Source of the DNA: CAZLLV01 sp964560325
Lineage (GTDB): Bacteria; Acidobacteriota; Thermoanaerobaculia; Multivoradales; DATKCC01
Direction of reading: 5' to 3'
Assembly: GCA_964560325.1 (NCBI GenBank)
Contig: CAZLLV010000094.1
Span: 1-12,848 of the forward strand
DNA length: 12,848 bases
The position numbers were made by a program, and so were the translations under genes. This document shows, one piece after another, positions 1 through 7,346 of the stretch (the first letter of the stretch is position 1; each line of letters begins with the position of its first letter). The notes under the pieces were generated by a model. It searched no databases, had not been told where the DNA came from, and saw only the letters and a program-made list of their open reading frames with translations.

Positions 1-720
1 GTGACTGAGCACCGCGACCGGCTCGGCGCCGGTCCGGTCGTCCTCGGGGCGAAAGGTGGTCCCGAGGGCGGCGCTCCGGCCGAGGACGCGGAAGAGCTCC
101 GACGACCCGGCCATCCCCTCGATCAGCCGCGCGGGACCGTCGCCCACGCGGAGGGTGACGCCCGCCTGGCGGTACGCGGCCAGGCTCCGGAAGCCGTCGA
201 CCTGCGGGCGCAGGTAGGCGAGCTCCGCCTCCGACCACGCGCCCTCGAACCAGAAGACGACGACCTCTTCTTCGGCCGGGATCGGCAGCGGCTCGAGCAG
301 GAGCTGCCGCGAGATGCCGGCGACCGCCGCCGTTCCGGCGATGCCGAGCGCGAGGGTGGTCACGGTCAAGGCGGTGTAGGTGCGCCGCTGGCGCAGCCGG
401 CGGAGCGCGTACTTCAGGTCGATCGCCCAGCTCTCGAACATGGCTTCTCCCGGTCGTAGACGGTCGGATCTCGTTTCGAACCCGCTCCAGCCGCGCCACC
501 AGCCCCGCCGGGCGAGAGTGGGCACCGAGCGGATCACCTGCCCCCAGAGCCAGAGGCGAGCGGCCGAGCGGCCGCGCCGCGCCAGGCGCTCCGCGTGCTC
601 GGCGGCCAGGTCGCTCAACACCTCGTCGCGCTCCCCGCCCGGCAACATCCGCCAGAGTGACGCCGCGGCGAAGCGCGGCAAGGGGGTCGGCTCGGGCGGC
701 AGTGCTTCGTGACGGGTCAT
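1..720 (-). CDS. ADOP-type ABC permease (MacB/FtsX-like), 5' part only
   Basis: This frame reads without a stop from ATG at 720 to the window edge, giving 240 residues of a longer protein. Residues 1-95 form a soluble prefix (WRMLPGGERDEVLSDLAAEHAER at about 23-45 in pieces, then an amphipathic arginine-rich stretch) typical of acidobacterial duplicated orphan permeases. Residues 97-115 (SWAIDLKYALRRLRQRRTY) are the standard entry to a MacB periplasmic core permease, followed by a membrane helix at about 116-137 and the start of the periplasmic core (FWFEGAWSEAEL, RVLGRSAALGTTF). Complete members are about 800-900 residues with two FtsX domains; these would lie outside the window. The role is probably export or lipid/peptide handling driven by a separate ATPase, but the substrate is unknown. 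ATG at 94 (position 441) could be an internal start lacking the prefix. The upstream gene ends 139 bases away, and a promoter-like palindrome lies in that gap, so it is probably transcribed separately. Confidence 0.85.
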   Translation of the reverse strand, partial: MTRHEALPPEPTPLPRFAAASLWRMLPGGERDEVLSDLAAEHAERLARRGRSAARLWLWGQVIRSVPTLARRGWWRGWSGFETRSDRLRPGEAMFESWAIDLKYALRRLRQRRTYTALTVTTLALGIAGTAAVAGISRQLLLEPLPIPAEEEVVVFWFEGAWSEAELAYLRPQVDGFRSLAAYRQAGVTLRVGDGPARLIEGMAGSSELFRVLGRSAALGTTFRPEDDRTGAEPVAVLSH

Positions 721-755
721 GGCGGCGTCGTGTCGGCCACCTAGGAGGCGGCGCG

Positions 756-771
756 ATTCTACATTGTAGAA
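756..771 (-). promoter_or_regulatory. Palindromic operator over -10-like boxes of the permease gene
   Basis: Positions 757-771 read TTCTACATTGTAGAA, a perfect palindrome with 7-base arms around a central T. It is an AT-rich island in GC-rich DNA, 36 bases upstream of the permease start. On the minus strand two -10-like hexamers overlap it: TACAAT (768-763) and TAGAAT (761-756), each one base from TATAAT. No convincing -35 is visible. The TACA-n-TGTA core resembles operators of winged-helix repressors such as BlaI/MecI or PadR, families often linked to this permease type. The regulator is not in the window, so its identity is inference. Confidence 0.55.
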
Positions 772-847
772 ATACGAGCCGCGAGCGCGGAAGTTTCAGC
801 CGCGGGAAGAGCGTCGCGCGATCGTTCCAGGGAGCGAGGCGTCGCGC

Positions 848-860
848 GGGGTGGGACCCC
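848..860 (-). terminator. Short hairpin at the stop of the SDR gene
   Basis: GGGGT and ACCCC arms (848-852 and 856-860) around a three-base loop sit directly at the TAG stop of the SDR gene (860-862). There is no T-tract, so a role in termination is weak; it may only mark the transcript end. Confidence 0.2.
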
Positions 861-1768
861 TAGGACCGCTCCGCCCGCAGCTCCGCGTAAGCCGGCTTCG
901 CGCCTTCGCGGAAGCTCGCGTACCGCGGTGCCCAGCCGAGCTCGGCGCGCGAGCGGGTCGCGGTCACCACCTGGTCGAGGGCGAGCGCGTCGGCGATCGG
1001 ACCCATCTCCTCGCGCGCCTCCTCCATCGGCCGCGACCGAACCGCGCCGCCCGCCCCGGCCGCCTCGCTCGCGGCGCGCGCCACCTCGATCATGGCGAGC
1101 GGCGTGCCGTCGACCGCGTGGAAGAGTCCGGACGCCGCCCGCTCGAGGACGGCCCGGTAGAGCCGCGCGTTGTCGTCGCGGTGGACGAGCGCCATCCGGT
1201 TCTCTCCCTCGCCCAGGTAGAGCGACGCCCCGTCCTCCTCCGCCGACTCGAAAAACGGCACGAGCAAGCCGCGTGCGCCGCCGTAGACCACGCCCGGCCG
1301 CACCACCGCCCCCGCCGTCCGGCCGCCCGCGCCGACCACCGTCCGCTCGTGCTCCGGCCTCCAGGCGACCTTCGGGAAGGGGTCGCCGAGGGGCGAGCTC
1401 TCGTCGACCGGCCGGTCGCCGGTCTCGCCCAGCACCCAGACGCCGGAGGTGTACGCGAAGGCCCGCTGCCCGCTCCCCTCCCCGGCGGCGGAGAGGATGC
1501 CCTCGATCGCCGCGAGGTCGGTCGCGACCGGGTCGTCCGCGCCGTAGTCGAAGCCGGCGTGCACGAACGCCTCGGCCCGCGCCGCCGCCGGTCGCCAGGT
1601 GCCGGGGTCGCCGAGCGTCCCGACCACCGGCCGCACACCCAGCGCCTCCAGCTCGCCGGCCCGCTCGTCCGAGCTCGTCAGGCCGGCGACCTCGTGCCCG
1701 TGCGCGAGGGGCGCGCGGACGACCGCGCTCCCCAGGTACCCCGTCGCTCCGGTGACGAAGCTGTTCAT
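860..1768 (-). CDS. Atypical SDR-family NAD(P)-binding protein (epimerase/dehydratase-like)
   Basis: A 302-residue single-domain cytoplasmic protein of the extended/atypical short-chain dehydrogenase class. The Rossmann glycine motif TGATGYLG is at residues 6-13, an acidic/polar cofactor region at about 30-36, the strand carrying the active-site Ser/Thr (AYTSGVWVLG) at 105-114, and the family motif VVRPGVVYG at 155-163. VHRDDNARLY (195-204) and ELGWAPR (276-282) are the usual C-terminal landmarks. The canonical YxxxK catalytic pair is not visible: the corresponding segment (131-145) reads FPKVAWRPEHE, with no tyrosine. It may therefore be a reductase with altered chemistry or a cofactor-binding regulator. 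The substrate is unknown. Its start lies 35 bases after the stop of the Asp-box gene, so the two are probably co-transcribed. The upstream GGGG-rich ribosome binding site is modest. Confidence 0.82.
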   Translation of the reverse strand: MNSFVTGATGYLGSAVVRAPLAHGHEVAGLTSSDERAGELEALGVRPVVGTLGDPGTWRPAAARAEAFVHAGFDYGADDPVATDLAAIEGILSAAGEGSGQRAFAYTSGVWVLGETGDRPVDESSPLGDPFPKVAWRPEHERTVVGAGGRTAGAVVRPGVVYGGARGLLVPFFESAEEDGASLYLGEGENRMALVHRDDNARLYRAVLERAASGLFHAVDGTPLAMIEVARAASEAAGAGGAVRSRPMEEAREEMGPIADALALDQVVTATRSRAELGWAPRYASFREGAKPAYAELRAERS

Positions 1769-1803
1769 ACGGCGACTCTACCCCGCCGGCCCGCGCCGGG
1801 GCG

Positions 1804-4800
1804 TCAGCCGCCGGTCGCCGGGTCCGGGTCGCCGTCGTCGTCCTCGTCCGCGCCCGCGTCCGGCTCGTACGGCGGAAGCATCACGGCGTCGACCCCGGCC
1901 TCGGCCGCCAGCCGGTTGACCTGTGCCAGGTCGCCCTCCCAGGCCGCCCGCAGGTCGGCGAGCGCCTGGTCGAGCCCCGCCACCAGCTCGTCCCGGACCG
2001 CCACCATCGAGTCGGTGGGCCGGAAGCTTCCGAGGGAGGCCATGCCCAGCACGCCGGCCAGCTTGTCGTTCAGGCGGATCGGGTAGTTGAGCGGGTCCTG
2101 GGGGCTCTGGGCCTTGGTCTGGTACATCGTCTCCTCGATGCCCGTCAGCTTCTCCACCAGGGCGTCGGCGGCCTCGCGGACCTCGGGCGCCTCCTCCCGC
2201 GCCTTCAGCCGCTTCGAGAAGGTCTCGAGCTGGCTCCGCACGTCCCGGATGCGCCCGATCTCCCGGTGGGTGCGGGTGAGCTGCTCCCGGATCGACTGCT
2301 GGAAGGCAAACTGCGCCCGGTAGTCGTCGGAGGTCGCCGTGGAGCGGGGGTCGGGGAGCACCCGGAAGGTGGTCTCGTCACTCCAGTCCCCCACCGTCAG
2401 CCGGGCCCGGTACTCGCCGGGCGCCGCCGTCACGCCCCCCGGCAGCCCGTTCCAGAGCACGATGCCGGGGAACGACTCCGCCCCCGGGTAGGCCAGGTCC
2501 CAGGTGGCCCGGTTGAGGCCGCGCTCGGCGGTCAGGGTCGGCAGCTCGACGTCGGAGTCGCCGCCTCCGCCGCCGAAGGGACCATCGTCGTCCCCGCCGC
2601 CGGCGCCGCCGTCCTTCTTCCGGGTCAGGGTCCGGATCACCCCGCCGTTCGCGTCCAGGATCTCCAAGCGCAGCTCGGCGTCCTCCGGCGGCTCCTCGGC
2701 CAGGGCGTAGAAGAAGCTCACCCCGGGGTAGGGGTTGGTGCCGGCGCCTCGGGGGTTCTCGGCGCGGCCGGCGCTCAGGCGGTAGGAGGGCGCCGGGTCG
2801 AAGAGGACCGGCTCGCCGCTCCGCTCCTCGGCCACCATCGAGGCGACCTCGGCGCTCATCTGGCGCAGCGGCGCCAGGTCATCGAGGATCCAGTAGCCGC
2901 GCCCCTGCGTCGCCGCCACCAGGTCGTCGTCGCGGATCGCGAGATCGGTGATCGGCACGATCGGCAGCTCGAGCTGGAACGGCCGCCAGGAGGAGCCGTC
3001 GTCGAACGACGCGTAGACGCCGCGCTCGGTGCCGGCGAAGAGCATTCCCGGGCGCTCCGGGTCGGCGCGGATCGCGCGGGTGAAGTGGTCCTCGGGGATG
3101 CCCGAGTCGATCTTCTGCCAGCTCTCGCCCCAGTCGGTCGTGCGGTAGAGGTAGGGGCGGAAGTCGTCCGACTTGTAGCGTGTGCCGGCGACGTAGAGGC
3201 CGCCCGGCTCGAACGGGTGCGGCTCGATCGAGTTGACCTGCATCCACTCCGGCCATTCGGGGGTGACGTCGGTCCAGGTCTCGCCCCCGTCGCGCGAGAG
3301 GTGGAGCAGCCCGTCGTCGGAGCCGGCCCAGAGCACCCCCGGCTCGAGCGGCGACTCGGCGGCGGCGAAGATCGTGGCGTAGTACTCGACCGAGGTGTTG
3401 TCCTGCGTGATCGGGCCGCCGGAGGAGCCGAGCGTCTCCGGCACGGCCCGGGTCAGGTCGGGGCTGATCGCGCGCCAGCTCTGCCCCAGGTCGGTGGACA
3501 CGAAGAGGACGTTGGCGGCGGCGTAGAGCCTGTCCGGGTCGTGGGGCGAGAAGAAGATCGGGTAGTTCCACTGGAAGCGGTACTTCGCCGCCTCGGCGCC
3601 GCCGCCCATGGGGTCGTCGGGCCACACGTTGATCACCCGCGCCTGCTCCCGCTCGTGGTCCACCCACATCAGGGTGCCGCCGTAGGAGCCGCCCACCACC
3701 ACGTCGGGGTCGTCCGGCTTGGCGACGACGTGGCCGCTCTCGCCGCCCGCGGTTCCCTCCCACTCGTCCTCGTCGATGGCCCAGCCGTTGGGCGCACGGG
3801 AGCGGATGCGGACGGTCGAGTTGTCCTGCTGGCCGCCGAGCAGGCGGTAGGGGAAGGCGTCGTCGAGCGACACCCGGTACATCTGCGCGGTCGGCTGGTT
3901 CGCCTGCGTCGACCAGGTGCGCCCGCCGTCGAGGCTGACGTTGGCGCCGCCATCGTTGGCCTCGATCATCCGGTCCGGGTCCCCGGGCGCGATCCACAGG
4001 TCGTGGTTGTCGCCGTGCGGCGTCGGGATGTCGGTCCAGCTCCGGCCGCCGTCCTGCGAGCGCCAGAACCGGACGTTCAGGACGTAGGCCACCTCCTCGT
4101 CCGCCGGGTCGGCGTGGATCCGGGTGTAGTACCAGGCGCGCTGCCGGAGCTTGCGCTCCTCGTTGACGCGGGTCCAGGTCTCGCCGGCGTCGCGCGAGCG
4201 GAAGACGCCCCCCTCCTCCGCCTCCACGATCGCGTAGAGGTTGTCCGGGTTGGACGGCGAGACGGCGATGCCGGCGATCCCCCAGGTGCCCTCCGGCAAC
4301 CCCTCGTTCTCCGTCAGCTCGCTCCAGCTCTCGCCGCCGTCGGTCGACTTCCAGAGCGAGGAGCCCGGCCCGCCGCTCTCGAGCGACCAGGGGGTGCGCT
4401 TCACCTGCCAGAAGGTGGCGTAGAGGATGCGCGGGTTGGTCGGGTCCATCGCCAGGTCGACCGCGCCGGTGTTCTCGTCCACGAACAGCACCCGCTCCCA
4501 GGTGGCGCCGCCGTCCGACGAGCGGAAGACGCCGCGCTCCTCGTTCGGACCGTAGAGGTGGCCGAGGGCGGCGGCGTAGACGAGGTCGGGGTTCTTCGGG
4601 TGGATGCGCACGCGGGGGATGTGGTGGCTGTCGCCGAGCCCGACATGGCGCCAGGTGCGGCCGGCGTCGGTCGACTTCCACATGCCGTCCCCGTGCGAGA
4701 CGTTGCCGCGCACCGTCTTCTCGCCGGTGCCGACGTAGACCACGTTCGGGTCCCACTCCGAGACCGCCACCGCGCCGATCGAGCCGCCGAAAAAGCCGTC

Positions 4801-5118
4801 GGAGACGCTCGCCCAGGTGCGCCCGGCGTCGAGCGTCTTCCAGACGCCGCCGCCGGTGGCGCCGAAGTAGTAGACGTCCGGGTCGCCCGGGATGCCGGCG
4901 ACCGCCGCCGATCGGCCGCCCCGGTACGGCCCCACCTCGCGCCACTCGAGGGCGGCGAAGGCGGCGTCGTCGATGGCGCCCGCGGCGATCGGGTCGACGG
5001 CCGCGGCCTGGGCGACGGCGGGCGGCGCCGGCGCGAGGAGCGGGACGGCCAGCAGGGCGGCGGTGAGCCACGCCGTGAACGGGCGGCGCGGGACGGGACG
5101 GGGGCGGGCGTCGGGCAT
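1804..5118 (-). CDS. Secreted Asp-box (BNR/VPS10-like) beta-propeller protein
   Basis: A 1104-residue exported protein. Residues 1-37 form a signal peptide: an arginine-rich start, a hydrophobic core (AWLTAALLAVPLLAP) and a likely cleavage after AVA or AQA. Residues 55-745 carry 11 Asp-box motifs of the S/T-x-D-x-G-x-T/S-W type, starting near 95, 149, 200, 258, 308, 354, 395, 541, 608, 660 and 704, as in sortilin/VPS10 and sialidase-like propellers. They probably form one large or two stacked propellers. An Ig/FlgD-like beta domain (about 812-922) is interrupted by a Gly/Asp-rich linker (836-856). A helical, coiled-coil-prone region (930-1070) and an acidic tail (1086-1097) follow. Such proteins are often labelled 'glycosyl hydrolase', but no hydrolase active site is recognisable; a binding or scaffold role is as likely. 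ATG at 5118 is supported by GGAGGA seven bases upstream. Confidence 0.85.
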   Translation of the reverse strand: MPDARPRPVPRRPFTAWLTAALLAVPLLAPAPPAVAQAAAVDPIAAGAIDDAAFAALEWREVGPYRGGRSAAVAGIPGDPDVYYFGATGGGVWKTLDAGRTWASVSDGFFGGSIGAVAVSEWDPNVVYVGTGEKTVRGNVSHGDGMWKSTDAGRTWRHVGLGDSHHIPRVRIHPKNPDLVYAAALGHLYGPNEERGVFRSSDGGATWERVLFVDENTGAVDLAMDPTNPRILYATFWQVKRTPWSLESGGPGSSLWKSTDGGESWSELTENEGLPEGTWGIAGIAVSPSNPDNLYAIVEAEEGGVFRSRDAGETWTRVNEERKLRQRAWYYTRIHADPADEEVAYVLNVRFWRSQDGGRSWTDIPTPHGDNHDLWIAPGDPDRMIEANDGGANVSLDGGRTWSTQANQPTAQMYRVSLDDAFPYRLLGGQQDNSTVRIRSRAPNGWAIDEDEWEGTAGGESGHVVAKPDDPDVVVGGSYGGTLMWVDHEREQARVINVWPDDPMGGGAEAAKYRFQWNYPIFFSPHDPDRLYAAANVLFVSTDLGQSWRAISPDLTRAVPETLGSSGGPITQDNTSVEYYATIFAAAESPLEPGVLWAGSDDGLLHLSRDGGETWTDVTPEWPEWMQVNSIEPHPFEPGGLYVAGTRYKSDDFRPYLYRTTDWGESWQKIDSGIPEDHFTRAIRADPERPGMLFAGTERGVYASFDDGSSWRPFQLELPIVPITDLAIRDDDLVAATQGRGYWILDDLAPLRQMSAEVASMVAEERSGEPVLFDPAPSYRLSAGRAENPRGAGTNPYPGVSFFYALAEEPPEDAELRLEILDANGGVIRTLTRKKDGGAGGGDDDGPFGGGGGDSDVELPTLTAERGLNRATWDLAYPGAESFPGIVLWNGLPGGVTAAPGEYRARLTVGDWSDETTFRVLPDPRSTATSDDYRAQFAFQQSIREQLTRTHREIGRIRDVRSQLETFSKRLKAREEAPEVREAADALVEKLTGIEETMYQTKAQSPQDPLNYPIRLNDKLAGVLGMASLGSFRPTDSMVAVRDELVAGLDQALADLRAAWEGDLAQVNRLAAEAGVDAVMLPPYEPDAGADEDDDGDPDPATGG

Positions 5119-5146
5119 CGGGCGGTCCTCCGGACGAAGAATGCGA

Positions 5147-5163
5147 CGGAAAGCGGGAGTCTA
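5147..5163 (-). promoter_or_regulatory. Repeated -10-like promoter element, Asp-box gene
   Basis: On the minus strand this reads TAGACTCCCGCTTTCCG, 28 bases before the ATG of the Asp-box gene. The identical 17 bases occur before the chorismatase gene (6267-6283). TAGACT matches TATAAT at four of six positions. No shared -35 is seen. The repetition at two gene starts suggests a promoter or activator site; the function is inferred. Confidence 0.45.
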
Positions 5164-5207
5164 CCGACTCTCGTCCTACGACGTTCGAGCGAAAGCCGAG
5201 GCGGCGG

Positions 5208-6248
5208 TCAGCGCGGTCGCGGATCGTACGGCGACCGCGGCGAGAACAGGACGGCGCCGGGGCGCACCGGCGTCGCCACCGCTTCGATCTCGATCAGGAG
5301 CTCGCGGCGGCAGACGTCGGCGCGCAGGAGGAGCGTGGGCACCCGGCCGCCGGTGAGCTCCGCGAGGAGCCGCCGGGCCTCCGGCTCGTCTTCGGCGCGG
5401 CGGAGGTAGACCTTGAAGAGCGACCAGGCGAAGCGGGCGTCGGAGCCACCGGCTCGCCGCGCCGCCTCCGCCGCCTCGCGTACCCGCTCGAGATTGCGCA
5501 TCGTCTCGCGCGTCTGCTCGGCGAGCGAGTCGGCGTGCAGGCTCCGGTGGCCGACGATGCTCGCGGTGCCGGAGACGAAGAGGGAGCCGCCGAGAGCGTC
5601 CGGCGCGACGGTGGCACGGGCGAACGACGGGCTCCGCGGCCCGTAGCACGGCGGGTAGAGGTACGCGGCCACCTGGCGCGGGTTCTCGACGTGGACGCCG
5701 GGCTCGCGCGCCGCCAGGAAGTGCACCGCGAGCGGTCCCGCCTCCGAGCCGACCGCGGTCGAGGCGGGCAGGCGCCTCGCGAAGCCGCCGCCCCAAGCCT
5801 CCTCGAAGGACGCCGCCCGCGCCCGGCAGAACGCCTTGTAGCGCTCCATCCGCTCACCCCCGGCCGAGATTTCCTCGAGGTTGATGCGCGGCACGCAGGC
5901 CCACACCCGGAGGAGCTCCGGGTACCCCTCGCCGGTGGCCGCCCCGAGGATCTCCCGGAAGGCCTGGTGAGCGGCCAGCTCGAGAGCCGGCGAGTCGGCG
6001 TCCTTGCGCGAGACACGGCCGAAGAGGACGTGTCCGTCGGAAGCGAGCTCGACCGAGCCCCGGCACCCGCGGACGACCGGGCCGGCGGCGGTCCAGGCCT
6101 CCACGCCTTCGCCGTCGCCGAGCACCGGCAGGGGCAGCTCGCTTCCGCCGTAGACGACCCGCGCGAGGAGCGCACCGCTCCCCTCCGCCGCCGCTCCCCG
6201 GGAGGGCGGAAGTCGCACGTCGAGCGTCAGGGCCTCGGTCGCTTCCAC
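5208..6248 (-). CDS. Hyg5/FkbO/XanB2-family chorismatase
   Basis: A 346-residue cytoplasmic enzyme, close to the usual length of this family. It would convert chorismate with release of pyruvate to a 3- or 4-hydroxybenzoate or a dihydroxycyclohexadiene carboxylate. Diagnostic segments are AREPGVHVENPRQVAAY (about 180-196), YGPRSPSFARA (202-212), LFVSGTASIVGH (223-234) followed by the RidA-like helix SLAEQTRETMRNLE (241-254), and the C-terminal strand ADVCRRELLIEIEA (310-323). By spacing, C313 and E320 match the active-site Cys/Glu pair recalled for Hyg5, hinting at hydroxybenzoate formation rather than FkbO-type hydrolysis; this sub-typing is tentative. GTG at 6248 is chosen because homologues begin just before this strand and upstream in-frame ATGs fall inside the beta-barrel gene; the ribosome binding site is weak. 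No aryl-polyene, quinone or polyketide genes lie nearby, so the product's fate is unknown. Confidence 0.82.
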   Translation of the reverse strand: MEATEALTLDVRLPPSRGAAAEGSGALLARVVYGGSELPLPVLGDGEGVEAWTAAGPVVRGCRGSVELASDGHVLFGRVSRKDADSPALELAAHQAFREILGAATGEGYPELLRVWACVPRINLEEISAGGERMERYKAFCRARAASFEEAWGGGFARRLPASTAVGSEAGPLAVHFLAAREPGVHVENPRQVAAYLYPPCYGPRSPSFARATVAPDALGGSLFVSGTASIVGHRSLHADSLAEQTRETMRNLERVREAAEAARRAGGSDARFAWSLFKVYLRRAEDEPEARRLLAELTGGRVPTLLLRADVCRRELLIEIEAVATPVRPGAVLFSPRSPYDPRPR

Positions 6249-6266
6249 GGTACGTCGTCTCGGACT

Positions 6267-6283
6267 CGGAAAGCGGGAGTCTA
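6267..6283 (-). promoter_or_regulatory. Repeated -10-like promoter element, chorismatase gene
   Basis: Second exact copy of TAGACTCCCGCTTTCCG on the minus strand, 18 bases before the GTG at 6248. The flanks of the two copies differ, so the conserved 17 bases look like a selected element rather than a duplication of the whole upstream region. It supports a separate transcription start for the chorismatase. Confidence 0.45.
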
Positions 6284-6291
6284 ACCCGTTC

Positions 6292-6309
6292 CGACACCCG
6301 AAGGCGACG
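6292..6309 (-). terminator. UUCG-loop hairpin after the beta-barrel gene
   Basis: On the minus strand CGTCGCC-TTCG-GGTGTCG can fold with a UUCG tetraloop, one mismatch and one G-U pair, 12 bases after the TGA of the beta-barrel gene and before the chorismatase promoter element. There is no T-tract, so termination is only possible. Confidence 0.3.
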
Positions 6310-6321
6310 GTGGCATGCCCG

Positions 6322-7236
6322 TCAGAAGCTGCGGCCGATCGACAGGTACGGCTCCTGGTACCGCCGCGCGGAGCGGCCCCAGACCCACTGGTTGAAGCCC
6401 GCTTCCAGGCCCCACTCCTGCTCGCGGCCGAACGGCAGGTAGAGGGCGACGCCGACCCGGCCCATGCTCGCATCGTTGAAGTTGAAACCGGGCCGCGAGC
6501 CGAAGCGGTCGTCGGGCTGGCGCGCCGAGTCGTTGCCGAGGGCGAAGACCCAGAACGTCGTCCCCTTGACCTTCAGGTCGCGCCACGGCAACGGATAGCC
6601 GATCTCGCCCCAGAGCGGCACCTCGTCGGCCGGCGCGCCCTCGCGGTAGGTGTAGCCGGTTCCCGCGTTCCACCAGCCCCGATAGTCGGCGATCGAGCGG
6701 CTGACGAGGTACGAGAGGGTGTAGTCCTCCTTGAGCAGGCCGCGCCACTCGGGCGAGAGGGACACGAAGTTCCCGTCGTCGTCGTAGAGCTCCAGGGTGT
6801 ACGGGCCGTCCTGGTCGTAGAAGACCGACGTGCGGACGGTGAAAGCCAGCGCCATCGGCAGCGAGCCCTCCCGCAGCCGGTACTTGAGGCCGAACCAGGC
6901 GTCGGAGAAACCGGTGTTCTCGTGCAGGTCGCCGCGAGGCCCTTCGAGGCCCTGGAGGTAGGTGACCAGATAGGTGGCCGAGACGTCCCGGAACAGTCCG
7001 AGCTCGCCCGACAGGTAGGCGTACCGGAAGTCGTGCATCTGGAAGCGGCCGCTGTTGTCGAACGCGTCGCCGGACGCGTCCCACGACGTGTCGGCCTGCT
7101 TGCGGCTCGCCCCGAGCTGCACGTAGCCCTCCCCCGGCTCGGGGACCCAGGCGCCACCGGCCGACGCGGGCGCGGCGCAGAGAAGCAGAAGGAGCACGGT
7201 CGTCGGGGCGGCGAACGCGACGGTCTTGCGGATCAT
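6322..7236 (-). CDS. Outer-membrane beta-barrel protein
   Basis: A 304-residue exported protein. Residues 1-26 are a signal peptide (MIRKTV, a leucine-rich core at 14-19, cleavage after ASA at 24-26). The mature part alternates short amphipathic strands with aromatic girdles and polar turns (for example 69-80, 85-95, 109-121, 127-140, 171-183, 257-268), and the last residue is phenylalanine (IGRSF), the classic terminal signal for barrel insertion. About 12 strands seem possible by eye. A segment such as GFSDAWFGLKYRL (109-121) resembles transporter-like barrels of the phenol-degradation/OmpP1 type, but I do not recognise a specific family or substrate. ATG at 7236 is chosen for the signal peptide and a GGGAG ribosome binding site about ten bases upstream. 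The leader holds a strong hairpin and a sigma-54-like promoter, suggesting control by the divergent two-component system. Confidence 0.8.
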   Translation of the reverse strand: MIRKTVAFAAPTTVLLLLLCAAPASAGGAWVPEPGEGYVQLGASRKQADTSWDASGDAFDNSGRFQMHDFRYAYLSGELGLFRDVSATYLVTYLQGLEGPRGDLHENTGFSDAWFGLKYRLREGSLPMALAFTVRTSVFYDQDGPYTLELYDDDGNFVSLSPEWRGLLKEDYTLSYLVSRSIADYRGWWNAGTGYTYREGAPADEVPLWGEIGYPLPWRDLKVKGTTFWVFALGNDSARQPDDRFGSRPGFNFNDASMGRVGVALYLPFGREQEWGLEAGFNQWVWGRSARRYQEPYLSIGRSF

Positions 7237-7257
7237 TCGAGGATCTCCCGGTGTGAG

Positions 7258-7312
7258 CCGACGCGAAAAGGGCGCCGGGGAGAGTCGAAGTCCCCGGCGC
7301 CCCTTTCGTCGG
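7258..7312 (-). other. Strong leader hairpin, attenuator-like
   Basis: The transcript of the beta-barrel gene would contain about 22 base pairs in one stem. GGGGCGCCGGGGA pairs with TCCCCGGCGCCC around a nine-base loop, and AAA/TTT plus CCGACG/CGTCGG extend the stem outward past a two-base bulge. On the minus strand the GC-rich inner stem is followed at once by TTTT, as in an intrinsic terminator. The outer arms end 21 bases before the ATG, just ahead of the ribosome binding site. It may attenuate transcription or stabilise the message; no known riboswitch consensus is recognised. Confidence 0.55.
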
Positions 7313-7346
7313 TACCTGTAGAAGGAAGCGGACGCAACGGCTGGAT

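Noticed and set aside
811..848. Direct repeat GCGTCGCGCG at 811-820 and 839-848
   Set aside because: Only ten G/C-dominated bases in GC-rich DNA with no partner feature; chance is the simplest explanation.
1783..1803. CCCCG...CGGGG hairpin between the Asp-box and SDR genes as a terminator
   Set aside because: The arms pair for only about five bases cleanly, there is no T-tract, and the 35-base gap favours co-transcription.
2266..5409. Very long plus-strand open frame opposite the Asp-box gene
   Set aside because: It is a by-product of GC-rich codon bias on the opposite strand. Its translation is a low-complexity mix of Val, Gly, Arg and His without motifs, while the minus strand encodes a signal peptide and 11 Asp-boxes.
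6249..6473. Upstream extension of the chorismatase to an in-frame ATG at 6473
   Set aside because: It would overlap the beta-barrel coding region and adds an Arg/Ser-rich, low-complexity lead with no family match; GTG 6248 fits the family length.
7317..7323. TGTAGAA half of the palindrome seen before the permease
   Set aside because: Only a seven-base half-site without its mirror arm, so not counted as a second operator.
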